A stretch of DNA of 64,000 nucleotides from Pseudoxanthomonas broegbernensis (GCF_014202435.1 NZ_JACHGU010000001.1:372001-436000); one strand, 5' to 3'; counted from the first letter of the stretch, positions 1 through 8,959 are shown. Made by a program: numbers and translations. Notes: generated by a model from the sequence alone, not told the origin.

Positions 1-1
1 C

Positions 2-511
2 GGTTCCAGCGCGCTGCTGTCCGGCGCGCTGGACAACCTCGGCGACGCGCTGACCTATGCGCTGAGCCTGGCGGTGGTGGGTGCCTCGCTGCGCGCCAAG
101 GCCTGGGTGGCGATGTTCAAGGCGGCCCTGATCCTGGGCGCGGCCGCGGCGGTGTGCGGTTCCATCGCCTGGCGCCTGCTCGTCGATCCGGCGGTGCCGC
201 TGTTCGGCACCATGGGCTGGGCCGGCGGTCTCAACCTGGCGGCCAACCTGCTGTGTCTGTGGCTGCTGCGGCCCTACCGGGACGGCGACGTCAACCTCGC
301 CTCCGCCTACGAATGCGCGCGCAACGACATCGCCGACGGCGTGGCGGTGCTGGCCGCCGGCGCGGCGGTGTGGTGGACCGGCGCGGGATGGCCCGACCTG
401 CTGGTGGCCGCGCTGTTGCTGGCGGTGTTCCTGCGTTCGGCCTGGCGCGTCTTCCTCGCCGCGCGCCGGGCGCTGGCCGAAGCCGGCCGCGCCGCGCCGC
501 GGCCGGGCTGA
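2..511 (+). CDS. Cation diffusion facilitator-like transporter, 3' part
   Basis: The frame is open from base 2, so the gene begins before the window. The visible 169 residues are mostly hydrophobic helices. They contain [16 protein letters not shown] near the start and [16 protein letters not shown] near residue 105. These fit transmembrane segments 2 and 5 of CDF metal exporters, where paired H/D-xxx-D motifs bind Zn, Co or Cd. Here the pairs read D-N-L-G-D and N-D-I-A-D, so the usual His is missing. The protein ends soon after the sixth helix with an Arg/Ala-rich tail and has no long cytoplasmic metal-binding domain. It could be a divergent CDF member that is not a zinc exporter. gcvT follows 55 bases later behind its own promoter. 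Confidence 0.6.
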   Translation, partial: GSSALLSGALDNLGDALTYALSLAVVGASLRAKAWVAMFKAALILGAAAAVCGSIAWRLLVDPAVPLFGTMGWAGGLNLAANLLCLWLLRPYRDGDVNLASAYECARNDIADGVAVLAAGAAVWWTGAGWPDLLVAALLLAVFLRSAWRVFLAARRALAEAGRAAPRPG

Positions 512-530
512 CGGGGGCGGGCGGCGCATC

Positions 531-539
531 TGGGATAAT
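531..539 (+). promoter_or_regulatory. Extended -10 promoter element for gcvT
   Basis: TG, one base, then GATAAT (534-539) forms an extended -10. No good -35 is visible. Transcription would start near 546, giving a leader of about 20 bases. There is no room for a glycine riboswitch between here and gcvT. Confidence 0.5.
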
Positions 540-566
540 GGCGTCCTTCCCTTTCGCGAGACCGCC

Positions 567-1688
567 ATGACCCGCAAGACCGTGCTCAACGACAGCCACC
601 GCGCGCTCGGCGCCAGGATGGTCGACTTCGGCGGCTGGGACATGCCCATCCACTACGGCTCGCAGATCGACGAGCACCACGCGGTCCGGCGCGAGGCCGG
701 CATGTTCGACGTCAGCCACATGACCGTGGTCGACCTCCACGGCGCGCGCGCGCGCGCGTTCCTGCGCCGCCTGCTGGCCAACTCGGTGGACAAGCTGCAG
801 ACGGCGGGCAAGGCGCTTTACAGTTGCATGCTCGACGTGCGCGGCGGCGTCATCGACGACCTCATCGTCTACCTGCAGGACGAGTCGTTCTTCCGCATGG
901 TCGTCAACGCGGCCACCCGCGAGAAGGACCTGGCGTGGATCCGCGAGCAGGCCGCGCCCTTCGGCGTGGACGTGCGCGAACGCACGGAGCTGGCGATCAT
1001 CGCCGTGCAGGGGCCGCAGGCGCGCGCCCGGGTGATCGGCCTGCTGCACGAGGGCGACCGCGCGGCGGCGCAGGAACTCGGCCGCTTCGCCGCGGTGCAC
1101 GTGCGCTCGGCCGGCGGCGCGCCGCTGTTCCTGGCCCGCACCGGCTATACCGGCGAGGACGGCTTCGAGGTCGTGCTGCCCGAGGATGCGGCGGTGGCGT
1201 TCTGGAACGCGCTGCTGGCGGCCGGGGTGACGCCGGCCGGCCTGGGCGCGCGCGACACCCTGCGCCTGGAGGCGGGCATGAACCTCTACGGCCAGGACAT
1301 GGACGAGAGCACCACGCCGTGGGAGGCGGGGCTGGCGTGGACGGTGGCGCTGGACGAGGCGCCCGCCGGGCAGCCGCGCGACTTCATCGGCCGCGCCGCG
1401 CTCGAGGCGCAGCGCGAGGCCGGGGTGCCGCGCCGGCTGGTCGGCCTGGTGATGGACGGTAAGGGCGTGCTGCGCCACGGGCAGAAGGTGCTCACCGCGC
1501 AGGGCGAGGGCGAGATCCTGTCGGGCACCTTCTCCCCGACCCTGGGCAAGGCGATCGCCTTCGCGCGCGTGCCGGCCGGCGAGACCGGCCGGGTGCGGGT
1601 GGACATCCGCGGGCGCGAGGTGCCGCTGCGGGTGGCCCGGTTCCCGCTGGTGCGCGAGGGCCAGGCGCAGCCGGACGCGCTGGGCTGA
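567..1688 (+). CDS. gcvT: Glycine cleavage system T protein (aminomethyltransferase)
   Basis: 373 residues, normal for GcvT. It transfers the methylene group from the aminomethyl-lipoyl arm of GcvH to tetrahydrofolate and releases ammonia, in the cytoplasm. The N-terminal stretch [15 protein letters not shown] and the FDVSHM motif are typical of the folate-binding domain. [12 protein letters not shown], the [16 protein letters not shown] region and a C-terminal GCV_T_C barrel with [18 protein letters not shown] follow in order. gcvH lies 86 bases downstream on the same strand, while the decarboxylase gene gcvP is not in the window. The ATG follows a short leader and only a weak ribosome-binding site. 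Confidence 0.97.
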   Translation: MTRKTVLNDSHRALGARMVDFGGWDMPIHYGSQIDEHHAVRREAGMFDVSHMTVVDLHGARARAFLRRLLANSVDKLQTAGKALYSCMLDVRGGVIDDLIVYLQDESFFRMVVNAATREKDLAWIREQAAPFGVDVRERTELAIIAVQGPQARARVIGLLHEGDRAAAQELGRFAAVHVRSAGGAPLFLARTGYTGEDGFEVVLPEDAAVAFWNALLAAGVTPAGLGARDTLRLEAGMNLYGQDMDESTTPWEAGLAWTVALDEAPAGQPRDFIGRAALEAQREAGVPRRLVGLVMDGKGVLRHGQKVLTAQGEGEILSGTFSPTLGKAIAFARVPAGETGRVRVDIRGREVPLRVARFPLVREGQAQPDALG

Positions 1689-1774
1689 ACGCGCCGCCGG
1701 CAGGATTCCTGCGCCGTCCGGTCCTCCGCTAAACTGGCCTCCCTTCCCGAAGCAGCGTGTGACCGGAGCCACCC

Positions 1775-2170
1775 ATGAGCGAGATTCCTGGCGACCTCAA
1801 GTTCCTCAAGTCCCACGAATGGGCCCGCGTCGAAGGCAATGGACGCATCACCGTGGGCATCTCCGACCATGCCCAGGGCCTGCTTGGCGACCTGGTCTAC
1901 GTCGAGCTGCCCAACGTCGGCGACAGCATCGAGGCCGGCAACCCGGTGGCGGTGGTGGAGTCGGTGAAGGCCGCGTCCGACGTCTACAGCCCGGTCGGCG
2001 GCACCGTGGTGGAGGTCAACGCGGCGCTGGCCGACAAGCCCGAGACCATCAACGAGGACGCCTACGGCGAAGGCTGGCTGTTCGTGGTCGAGACCAGCGA
2101 CGCCGACCAACTGGCCGACCTGCTCTCGCCCGACGACTACGCCGAGCTGATCGAGGAAGACGACCACTGA
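1775..2170 (+). CDS. gcvH: Glycine cleavage system H protein
   Basis: 131 residues, the usual size. GcvH is the lipoyl carrier that shuttles the aminomethyl group between the P, T and L proteins. The lipoylation site is Lys65 in ESVKAASD, within the hammerhead fold that runs from HEWARVEG through [10 protein letters not shown] to [14 protein letters not shown] at 1764-1767 is well placed before the ATG. A TAAACT -10-like box at 1730-1735 suggests it may also have its own promoter in addition to read-through from gcvT. A strong inverted repeat lies 40 bases after the stop. Confidence 0.97.
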   Translation: MSEIPGDLKFLKSHEWARVEGNGRITVGISDHAQGLLGDLVYVELPNVGDSIEAGNPVAVVESVKAASDVYSPVGGTVVEVNAALADKPETINEDAYGEGWLFVVETSDADQLADLLSPDDYAELIEEDDH

Positions 2171-2599
2171 GCCGCCCGGCGCGCACGCCGGTTCCTCGGT
2201 TGTCGCAACGACGCCCGCCTGCCCAGGCGGGCGTCCGCGTTTGCGGGCATCGGTTTCTCCTGCGGCGCGCGCGCGATCGCTCGCCGAAGACGCCGAATCG
2301 GCTTGCGCAGTTCTGCGCAAATCGGCTTGTGCGGCGCGAAACGGAAGCGCCGCCCGAGAAATTTTTCGACGCGTCGTGACGGCGCCTTGACGCGCCGTTC
2401 CGGCATGCCGGCGCGCATGCGACGCCATCGGCGCGCGGCGATGGTCGACGACGCCATCGCGAAAAATCGCTTGTTTTACGCATCCGTTTGCGAAGCGCCG
2501 CGCGGCGGCGGGCGGCGCGGACGGCACATGGCGCCCGCGTGGCCGGCCGCCGGCAGCGGATCGGCCGCGCGCGGCGCGCAAAAAAAATCCGCGCGGGTG
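2171..2599. other. Long intergenic region without a supported gene
   Basis: I find no convincing gene between gcvH and the promoter of the Lys/Ala-repeat gene. The stretch is palindrome-rich. AATCGGCTTG occurs at 2296-2305 and again at 2320-2329, and TTGCGCAG/CTGCGCAA (2303-2320) forms a perfect 8-base hairpin between the copies. A GCGA-AAAA-TCGC hairpin lies at 2459-2470, and A/T-rich patches lie near 2350-2370 and 2580. These could be protein-binding or attenuation sites, but nothing in the sequence assigns a role. Confidence 0.4.
2211..2234 (+). terminator. Inverted repeat downstream of gcvH, probable terminator
   Basis: Perfect 11-base arms (2211-2221 and 2224-2234, ACGCCCGCCTG and its complement) form a GC-rich hairpin. 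No T-tract follows, so termination is probable rather than certain. Confidence 0.5.
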
Positions 2600-2628
2600 T
2601 TGACAGTAAAAAAAACCGTGATTAGGTT
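2600..2628 (+). promoter_or_regulatory. Sigma-70-type promoter for the Lys/Ala-repeat protein
   Basis: A perfect -35 TTGACA (2600-2605) is followed, after a 17-base A-rich spacer, by TAGGTT (2623-2628). The leader to the ATG at 2915 would be about 280 bases. It is less GC-rich than the surroundings and has an unknown role. Confidence 0.55.
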
Positions 2629-2914
2629 TCGCCCAGCAGACGCTGCCTGCCGAAGCGAGTGAGTCGAATCAACACCACAACGCAAAGCACAACCCGGGCA
2701 TCCGCCAAGAAGATCACGACGGTGGATCAGGCCCGCTTCCCTCCGAAAAAAGCAGCGAACCCCAATTCTTCCGCCCGCGCCGTCGCAACGCGCGGGCTTC
2801 CCCGTATCCGTATCGACGTGCGTACCGCGCCGACGGACTCCCCTCGGCGGATGTCGCCGCGGGTTTTCGCGACTGGGCGTTACCCATCCGTAATCCACTG
2901 ACGAGGAGCCAACC

Positions 2915-3421
2915 ATGGCTGTCAAGAAAGCTGCCAAGAAGAAACCCGCCGCCAAGAAGGCGGTGAAGAAGGTCGCCAAGAAGGCCGCCGCCAAGAAGGC
3001 GGTGAAGAAGGTCGCCAAGAAGGCCGCCGCCAAGAAGGCGGTGAAGAAGACCGCCCGCAAGGCCACCGCCAAGAAGGCGGTGAAGAAGACGGCGAAGAAG
3101 GCGGCCAAGAAGTCCACCGCCAAGAAGGCCGCCAAGAAGACCGCCCGCAAGGCCACGGCCAAGAAGGCGGTGAAGAAGACCGCGAAGAAGGCCACGGCCA
3201 AGAAGGCCGCCAAGAAGGCGGTGAAGAAGACGGCGAAGAAGGCCGTCGCCAGGAAGACCGTGAAGAAGGCGGCCAAGAAGACCGCCAAGAAGGCCGCCGC
3301 CAAGAAGCCGGCCGCGAAGAAGGCCGCCAAGAAGCCGGCCGCCAAGAAGACCGCGAAGAAGCCGGCCAAGAAGAAGCCGGCCCCGGTCGCGCTGCCGGCC
3401 ACCCCGGCGCCGCTGATCTGA
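2915..3421 (+). CDS. Histone H1-like Lys/Ala-repeat protein (AlgP-like)
   Basis: 168 residues made almost entirely of Lys, Ala, Val, Thr and Pro in short repeats (KKAVKKVAK, KKTARKATAKK, KKPAAKK). This is the composition of eukaryotic histone H1 tails and of AlgP/AlgR3-type proteins of pseudomonads and xanthomonads, which bind DNA and affect nucleoid structure and gene expression. No folded domain is visible; the chain should be disordered and extremely basic, ending in a short Pro/Ala tail without lysines. A GAGGAG ribosome-binding site sits about 7 bases before the ATG, and a textbook terminator follows. The internal repeats make the gene prone to length variation. Exact target genes cannot be read from the sequence. 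Confidence 0.85.
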   Translation: MAVKKAAKKKPAAKKAVKKVAKKAAAKKAVKKVAKKAAAKKAVKKTARKATAKKAVKKTAKKAAKKSTAKKAAKKTARKATAKKAVKKTAKKATAKKAAKKAVKKTAKKAVARKTVKKAAKKTAKKAAAKKPAAKKAAKKPAAKKTAKKPAKKKPAPVALPATPAPLI

Positions 3422-3448
3422 TCGATCCCCGATAGCCGTACGACCATG

Positions 3449-3486
3449 ACTCCCTCCCCGATGCCCAGCGGGGAGGGAGTTTTTTT
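3449..3486 (+). terminator. Rho-independent terminator of the Lys/Ala-repeat gene
   Basis: Perfect 12-base arms (3449-3460 and 3469-3480) with an 8-base loop are followed directly by a run of seven T. The convergent serine hydrolase gene ends 28 bases further on. Confidence 0.95.
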
Positions 3487-3513
3487 ATGGGCGCGAGGCG
3501 GAGGCCCGCCGGG

Positions 3514-4908
3514 TCATCGCGGCGAGGCGACCGAGGAGGAGGAGGAGACGCCCGCCGACGGCGAGGCCGGCGAGGTGCCGTCGTCGGCCATCAGGTTGTC
3601 GCTGCCGAAGTCGGTGTCCACGTCCAGCCAGCGTTGCGCCGGCATGCCCAGGGCGCGGTCGAGGATGGTGGGCAGCAGGCCGGAGGGCAGGTTGCTCTCG
3701 CCGTTCCAGAGAATGGCCACGCCCAGGTCGCGGCCGGGCAGCAGCGCGGTCAGGCCGCGATAGCCCTGCACCGCGCCGGCATGGAACACCACCTCCTCGC
3801 CGGCGTAGTCGAACACGCGCCAGCCCAGCGCATAGCTGGCCGAGTTCACCCGCTCGTGCCGCCAGCCCGAGCGCATCTCCCCGGGCGTGGCCACGATGGG
3901 GGCGTGCAGGGTGGCCAGCAGCGGCGCCGGCAGCACGTCGGGCCGGTGCCCGGTCTGCGCCAGCAGCCATTGCGCCATGTCGCTGGCGCTGGCGTTGACG
4001 CCGGCGGCGGGCGGCAGGCGGTAGTAGGTCGGCTTCGGGTTCAGCGACACCCAGCCGTTGCGGCTGCGCGCGTGCGGCTTGGCCCAGCGCGCGCTGCCCT
4101 GCAGCCCGGCCAGGCCCAGGCTGGCGTCGCGCATGCCCAGCGGTTCGAGCAGGCGGCGTTGCACCGCCTGCTCGTAGAAGGACCCGGAAGCGGCGAAGAC
4201 CACGTCGCCGACCAGGCTGAAGGCCACGTTCTGGTAGGCGTAGCACTCGCCCGGCGCGCAGCGCATGGGCGCGGCCGCCAGTTTCTGCACCACCTGGTAG
4301 TACTCGGCGTTGCCTTCGATGTCGCGGTCGAAGGCGTTGTACGCCTTCAGCCCCACCCGATGGCTGAGCAGGTCGGCCACCGTGACCTGGCGGGTGTAGC
4401 CCTCGTCGGTCAACTGGAAGCCGGGCACGTAGTCGGACACGTGGCTGTCCCAGCGCAGGCTGCCGTCGTTGACCAGCAGGCCGGTCATCGCGCCGGCGAA
4501 GGCCTTGGACAGCGAGGCCAGGCGGAACACGGTGTGGGCGTCCACCGGCTGCGGCCGGACCACGTCGGTGACGCCGTAGCCGCGGGCGCTGAGCACGCGG
4601 CCGTCCTGGACGATGGCCATCGCCAGCCCGGGCACGCGTTGGCCCTGGACCAGTTGCTCGGCCATCGCCTCGAACCGGGCCACGTCGAACCCGGCCGCCA
4701 CCGGCTGCACCGGCGCGGCGGGGAAGGTGCGGTACGGCATCGGCTGGGTTGGCGGCAGCGCCGGCACGTCGGCCGACAGGGTGGGCGTGCGCGCGATGGA
4801 GGGCAGCGCCATGGCCAGCAGCAGGGCCAGCGATGCGGTCTTCAGCGACCGGGAGCCGTAGGCGTGGGACGAGGGCCTTGCCGGCCGGCGCGCGCGTGCA
4901 TCGTTCAT
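3514..4908 (-). CDS. Secreted serine hydrolase, beta-lactamase/PBP-C fold
   Basis: 464 residues from the ATG at 4908. An N-terminal Arg-rich stretch and the hydrophobic segment TASLALLLAMALPSIA look like a signal peptide, so the enzyme should act in the periplasm or outside. The class C/PBP signature is present: SxxK as S132-L-S-K135, YxN as Y225-Q-N227, and HAGAVQGYR as the HxG element near the C-terminus. Such proteins include esterases, D-aminopeptidases and penicillin-binding-like enzymes, and the substrate cannot be read from the sequence. The last 25 residues are Ser/Pro-rich and probably disordered. It is divergent from lemA and has its own promoter in the shared 79-base gap. A longer frame opening at 5058 would overlap lemA and lacks support. 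Confidence 0.85.
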   Translation of the reverse strand: MNDARARRPARPSSHAYGSRSLKTASLALLLAMALPSIARTPTLSADVPALPPTQPMPYRTFPAAPVQPVAAGFDVARFEAMAEQLVQGQRVPGLAMAIVQDGRVLSARGYGVTDVVRPQPVDAHTVFRLASLSKAFAGAMTGLLVNDGSLRWDSHVSDYVPGFQLTDEGYTRQVTVADLLSHRVGLKAYNAFDRDIEGNAEYYQVVQKLAAAPMRCAPGECYAYQNVAFSLVGDVVFAASGSFYEQAVQRRLLEPLGMRDASLGLAGLQGSARWAKPHARSRNGWVSLNPKPTYYRLPPAAGVNASASDMAQWLLAQTGHRPDVLPAPLLATLHAPIVATPGEMRSGWRHERVNSASYALGWRVFDYAGEEVVFHAGAVQGYRGLTALLPGRDLGVAILWNGESNLPSGLLPTILDRALGMPAQRWLDVDTDFGSDNLMADDGTSPASPSAGVSSSSSVASPR

Positions 4909-4942
4909 CGCTGCTGGTGCCTGTAATCTACTGCTTGGATCG

Positions 4943-4972
4943 ATTCTAGCGCCGGCTTTCCGGAATGCACAA
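4943..4972 (-). promoter_or_regulatory. Promoter of the serine hydrolase gene
   Basis: On the minus strand TTGTGC (4972-4967), an 18-base spacer and TAGAAT (4948-4943) precede the ATG at 4908, giving a leader of about 27 bases. Confidence 0.45.
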
Positions 4973-4987
4973 ACCAGGAGAAGATGA

Positions 4988-5590
4988 ATGGGCAGTTTGT
5001 TGATCCTGTTGGTATTTTTGGGTCTTCTCGCGGCCGTGGCGCTGTGGGCGGTGGGCATCTACAACGGGCTGGTCACCAGCCGCAACGGCTGGCGCAACGC
5101 CTTCGCCCAGATCGACGTGCAGTTGCAGCGGCGCTTCGACCTGATCCCCAACCTGGTGGAGACCGCCAAGGCCTACATGGCCCACGAGCGCGAGACGCTG
5201 GAGGCGGTGATCGCCGCGCGCGCGGCCGCGCAATCGGGCCTGGCCGCGGCCAAGGCCGATCCCGGCGATGCGGTGGCGATGGCGCAACTGGCCGCGGGCC
5301 AGGGCCAGCTCAACGGCGTGCTCGGCCGGCTGCTGGCGGTGGCCGAGGCGTACCCGGACCTGAAGGCCAACCAGAACATGATGCAGCTCAGCGAGGAGCT
5401 GTCCTCCACCGAGAACCGGGTGGCGTTCGCGCGGCAGGCCTACAACGACGCGGTGCTGGCCTACAACAACAAGCGCGAGATGTTCCCCTCCAGCGTGGTG
5501 GCCGGCATGTTCGGCTTCGCCCCGGCCGCGCTGCTGGACATCCCCGCCGACACGCCCCAGGTGCGCGAGGCGCCGAAGGTGCAGTTCTGA
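4988..5590 (+). CDS. lemA: LemA family protein
   Basis: 200 residues. A single N-terminal membrane helix (about residues 3-24) is followed by the conserved LemA core: YNGLVTSRNGWRNAF, QLQRRFDLIPNLVETAK, then a helical region ending in ENRVAFARQAYNDAVLAYN. LemA proteins are membrane-anchored helical bundles facing outward or periplasmic, of unsettled function. They often sit beside M48 metalloproteases or YgcG/TPM proteins. AGGAG at 4976-4980 is 7 bases from this ATG and excludes the ATG at 4984, which is in another frame. The M48 gene begins 30 bases downstream, so the two are very probably co-transcribed. Confidence 0.95.
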   Translation: MGSLLILLVFLGLLAAVALWAVGIYNGLVTSRNGWRNAFAQIDVQLQRRFDLIPNLVETAKAYMAHERETLEAVIAARAAAQSGLAAAKADPGDAVAMAQLAAGQGQLNGVLGRLLAVAEAYPDLKANQNMMQLSEELSSTENRVAFARQAYNDAVLAYNNKREMFPSSVVAGMFGFAPAALLDIPADTPQVREAPKVQF

Positions 5591-5620
5591 TGGACCGCCG
5601 GCCCCGATGAACCTGCGCGC

Positions 5621-7516
5621 ATGAACTTCTTCGAGCGCCAGGCCGCGGCGCGACGCGGTTCGGGGCGGCTGGTGGTGCTGTTCGCGCTGGCCGTGCTGTG
5701 CATCGTCTTGGCGGTGGACGCGGCGACCCTGCTGTTGACCGGCAGCGCCGGCGCCACGCTGGCCGCGACCGTGGCCACGCTGGCGGTGATCGGCCTGGGC
5801 TCGCTGTACCGGATCGCCTCGCTGCGCGGCGGCGGGGCGGTGGTGGCCGCGCAACTGGGCGGCACCTGGGTGCCCGAGGACACCCGCGACCCGTCGCTGC
5901 GGCGGCTGCGCAACGTGGTCGAGGAGGTCGCCATCGCCTCCGGCGTGCCGGTGCCCAAGCTGTTCGTGATGGAGCAGGAGCCGGGCATCAACGCCTTCGC
6001 CGCCGGCTACAGCCCGTCCGACGCGGCCATCGCGGTGACCCGCGGCGCGCTGGACCGGCTCAACCGCGACGAGCTGCAGGGCGTGATCGCGCACGAGTTC
6101 AGCCACGTGCTCAACGGCGACATGCGCCTGAACGTGCGCCTGATGGGCGTGCTGTTCGGGATCATGATGCTGGCCCTGATCGGCCAGCGCATCCTCATCT
6201 ACGGGCGCGGCGGCCGCAGCCGCAACGGCGGCGCGGTGCTGGTGGCCGCGCTGGTGGCGATGGTCGTGGGCGGCATCGGCGTGTTCTTCGGCCGCCTGAT
6301 CAAGGCCGGCGTCAGCCGCCAGCGCGAATACCTGGCCGATGCGGCGGCGGTGCAGTTCACCCGGCAGACGCGCGGGCTGGCCGGCGCGCTGAAGAAGATC
6401 GGCGGTCTGCCCGCCGGTTCGCGCCTGGACGACAAGGCCGACGCCGAGGAGATCGGGCACATGCTGTTCGGCCAGGGCAGGGCGGCGTCCTCGTGGCTGG
6501 CCACCCATCCGCCGCTGGCCGAGCGCATCCGCCGGCTGGAACCCTCGTTCGACGCGCGCCAGTTGCAGGCGCTGCAACAGCGCTGGCGCGCGCATCCGCC
6601 CGATGGCCTGGCCGAGGACGTCGCGCTCGGCCTGGCGCAGGCGCCCGTGGCCCCGCCGTCCTTGCCGGCATCCGGCGCACGCATGGCCATGACGCCGCCG
6701 CAGGTGGCCGGCCAGGTGGGCGCGCCGGCCGAGGACGACTACCGCCATGCCCACGACCTGGTGGAGGGCCTGCCCGAGTCGCTGCGCGAACTGGCGCGCG
6801 GGCGCGCCACCGCCATGCCGCTGCTGGCCGGCCTGCTGCTGGAGGCCGACCCGGCCGTGGCCGCGCGCCAGCGCAGCGAACTGGTGGCGCGCTGCGGCGA
6901 GGCCATGGCTGCGCACGCCTTCGAGCTGCGCCGGCAGCGGCTGGAAGCGCTGCACCCGATGCAGCGCCTGCCGCTGGCGGCGCTGGCCTTCCCGGCGCTG
7001 CGCCAGCGGCCGCGTCCGGAATTGGACGCCTTCCTCGGCGCGATCGAGGCGATGGTCCATGCCGACGGCCAGGTCTCGGTCTTCGAGTACTGCCTGTCGC
7101 GGCTGCTGCAGGTGCAGGTGCGCGAGGCGCTGGACCCGTCGCGCCATGCGCGCTTCGGCCGGCGCAAGGCCAGCGGCGTGCGCGAGGAGTTCGCCACCTT
7201 GCTGGCGGTGCTGGCCCAGGCTGGGCACCCGGACCAGCCGCTGCAGGCGCAGCGCGCCTACCTGGCCGGGCTGCAGCGGGTGCTGCCGCGCGACCACGTG
7301 GCGTACGCGCCGCCGGCCGAGGGCGTGCGCGCCCTGGACGCGGTGTGGGAGCCGCTGGACGCGCTGGCGCCGCCGGCCAAGCAGGTGCTGGTGGAGGCCC
7401 TGGTGGACGCGGTCTCCCACGACGGCCGCGTCGGCGTGGCCGAGGCCGAGCTGCTGCGCACGGTGTGCGCGCTGCTGCACTGTCCGCTGCCGGCGATGCT
7501 CGAGCGGGGCCGATGA
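5621..7516 (+). CDS. M48 family membrane metalloprotease with TerB-like C-terminal region
   Basis: 631 residues, about twice the size of HtpX. Two N-terminal membrane helices (about 17-37 and 45-66) and further hydrophobic segments near 175-225 flank the zinc site H158-E-F-S-H162. The third ligand is E236 in QREYLADAAAVQF, followed by the WLATHPPLAERIRRL motif typical of M48B enzymes. The last ~300 residues are an extension containing two DG-xV-xxxE signatures (HADGQVSVFE near 480, SHDGRVGVAEAE near 597) that resemble TerB-like helical domains. Its likely role is quality control of membrane proteins, perhaps with LemA. Its TGA overlaps the ATG of the next gene (ATGA). Confidence 0.88.
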   Translation: MNFFERQAAARRGSGRLVVLFALAVLCIVLAVDAATLLLTGSAGATLAATVATLAVIGLGSLYRIASLRGGGAVVAAQLGGTWVPEDTRDPSLRRLRNVVEEVAIASGVPVPKLFVMEQEPGINAFAAGYSPSDAAIAVTRGALDRLNRDELQGVIAHEFSHVLNGDMRLNVRLMGVLFGIMMLALIGQRILIYGRGGRSRNGGAVLVAALVAMVVGGIGVFFGRLIKAGVSRQREYLADAAAVQFTRQTRGLAGALKKIGGLPAGSRLDDKADAEEIGHMLFGQGRAASSWLATHPPLAERIRRLEPSFDARQLQALQQRWRAHPPDGLAEDVALGLAQAPVAPPSLPASGARMAMTPPQVAGQVGAPAEDDYRHAHDLVEGLPESLRELARGRATAMPLLAGLLLEADPAVAARQRSELVARCGEAMAAHAFELRRQRLEALHPMQRLPLAALAFPALRQRPRPELDAFLGAIEAMVHADGQVSVFEYCLSRLLQVQVREALDPSRHARFGRRKASGVREEFATLLAVLAQAGHPDQPLQAQRAYLAGLQRVLPRDHVAYAPPAEGVRALDAVWEPLDALAPPAKQVLVEALVDAVSHDGRVGVAEAELLRTVCALLHCPLPAMLERGR

Positions 7517-8886
7517 GCCCGGCCGCCGCGGCCCCGTCGCGGCTCGGCCGGTTCCGCGCCGCGCTGTCCGAATCGCCCCCGCTGCTGTGGGCCTTCGTCT
7601 ACTTCTTCTGCCTGCTCAGCGGCTACTACGTGCTGCGCCCGGTGCGCGAGGCGATGGTGGCGTCCAGCGACATCGAGGCGGTGTTCCCGCACGCCATGGT
7701 CGCCTTCTTCGCCGGCCGCGGCGTGGCCCTGGGCGAGTTCACCCTGCAGGTCATCTTCACCGCGGTGTTCGCGATCATGCTGCTGCTGCAGCCGGTGTAC
7801 GGGTGGCTGGTGAGCCGCTTCCCGCGGCGGGTGTTCCTGCCGGCGATCTACGGGTTCTTCATCGGCACGCTGCTGCTGTTCTACCTGATGTTCGACAGCG
7901 GCGTGGCCGGCCGCGGGCTGGCCTTCATCCTCTGGATCACGGTGTTCAACCTGTTCGCCGTGGCCGTGTTCTGGAGCTTCATGGCCGACGTCTTCGACAA
8001 CGCGCAGGCGCGCAGGTTCTACGGCTACATCGGCGCGGCCGGCACCTTGGGGGCGTTCCTCGGCCCGATGCTGACCAAGGCCCTGGTCAAGCAGGTCGGC
8101 ATCGCCAACATGATGCTGGTCTCGGCCGTGCTGCTGAGCGCGTGCGTGGTCTGCATCCTCAAGCTGCGGGCCTGGGCGGTGCTGCGCGAGCGCGAGCGGC
8201 GCCTGGCCAGCGGCGAGGTGCCGATGGGCGGCAAGTTCCTGGCCGGGCTGAAGCTGGTGGCGCGCGAGCCGCTGCTGCGCTGGCTGGCGTTGGTCGTGAT
8301 CGCAGGCGTGGGCGTGGGCACGCTGCTGTACAACGAGCAGAACGCCATCGCCCGCACCGCCTTCGCCACCGCCGCCGAGCGCGCCGACTACTTCGCGACC
8401 CTGGACCTTGCGGTCAATTCGCTGACCCTGCTGGTGCAATTGTTCGCTACCCGGCCGCTGCTCTCGCGCTTCGGCATCGCCCCGGCACTGCTGATCCCGG
8501 GCTTCGCCATCATCGTGGGCTTCTCGGTCCTGGCCGCCTCGCCGCTGCCGTTGATGGTGGCCGTCGTCCAGGTGGTCACCCGCGCCAGCGAGTTCTCGCT
8601 GGCCAAGCCGGCGCGCGAGACCATCTACACCCGGGTCGGCCGCGAGTGGCGCTACAAGGCCGGCGCGGCGATCGACACGGTGATCTACCGCGGCGCCGAC
8701 CTCGGCTTCGTGTGGCTGCACAAGCTGCTGTCGGCGTTCGGCTCCAGCGCGGTGTTCGGGGCCGGGTTGCTGGTGGCCACCGGCATGACCGTCGGCGTCC
8801 TGCGCCTGCTGCGCGAGGAGGCCAAGCTGCCGTCCGAGCGCGGCGCCGGAGGAGCGGTGGAGGATGCGCCGGCGTCGCCGGCCTGA
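7513..8886 (+). CDS. Polytopic transporter of the MFS/NTP-NDP exchanger type
   Basis: 457 residues, about 12 hydrophobic helices. The sequence SGYYVLRPVREAMV near the N-terminus and the FWSFMADVFDNAQARRFYGYIGAAGTLG-type region around residues 155-180 match bacterial proteins annotated as MFS transporters distantly related to ATP/ADP translocases. A short cytoplasmic loop rich in Arg separates the two six-helix halves. The substrate is unknown, and most bacterial members outside obligate intracellular species have no demonstrated nucleotide exchange. It starts inside the stop codon of the M48 gene, so lemA, the protease and this transporter form one transcription unit. Confidence 0.75.
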   Translation: MSPAAAAPSRLGRFRAALSESPPLLWAFVYFFCLLSGYYVLRPVREAMVASSDIEAVFPHAMVAFFAGRGVALGEFTLQVIFTAVFAIMLLLQPVYGWLVSRFPRRVFLPAIYGFFIGTLLLFYLMFDSGVAGRGLAFILWITVFNLFAVAVFWSFMADVFDNAQARRFYGYIGAAGTLGAFLGPMLTKALVKQVGIANMMLVSAVLLSACVVCILKLRAWAVLRERERRLASGEVPMGGKFLAGLKLVAREPLLRWLALVVIAGVGVGTLLYNEQNAIARTAFATAAERADYFATLDLAVNSLTLLVQLFATRPLLSRFGIAPALLIPGFAIIVGFSVLAASPLPLMVAVVQVVTRASEFSLAKPARETIYTRVGREWRYKAGAAIDTVIYRGADLGFVWLHKLLSAFGSSAVFGAGLLVATGMTVGVLRLLREEAKLPSERGAGGAVEDAPASPA

Positions 8887-8959
8887 GGCGGCGGCCCACA
8901 TCAGGCGGCAGGACGGGTGCGGTGCCCGTGTTCGGTCGCGCAGCCCGCGCCCGGCGTCG

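Noticed and set aside
512-566. Glycine riboswitch before gcvT
   Set aside because: Only 55 bases are available and they hold a promoter and a leader of about 20 bases, too short for either aptamer.
2659-2901. 80-codon open frame starting with GTG between the promoter and the Lys/Ala-repeat gene
   Set aside because: No ribosome-binding site, no recognisable domain, and it lies wholly within the predicted leader; more likely untranslated.
2915-3421. Tandem nucleotide repeats resembling a repeat array
   Set aside because: They are the coding repeats of the Lys/Ala-rich protein, not a CRISPR or satellite array: there are no unique spacers.
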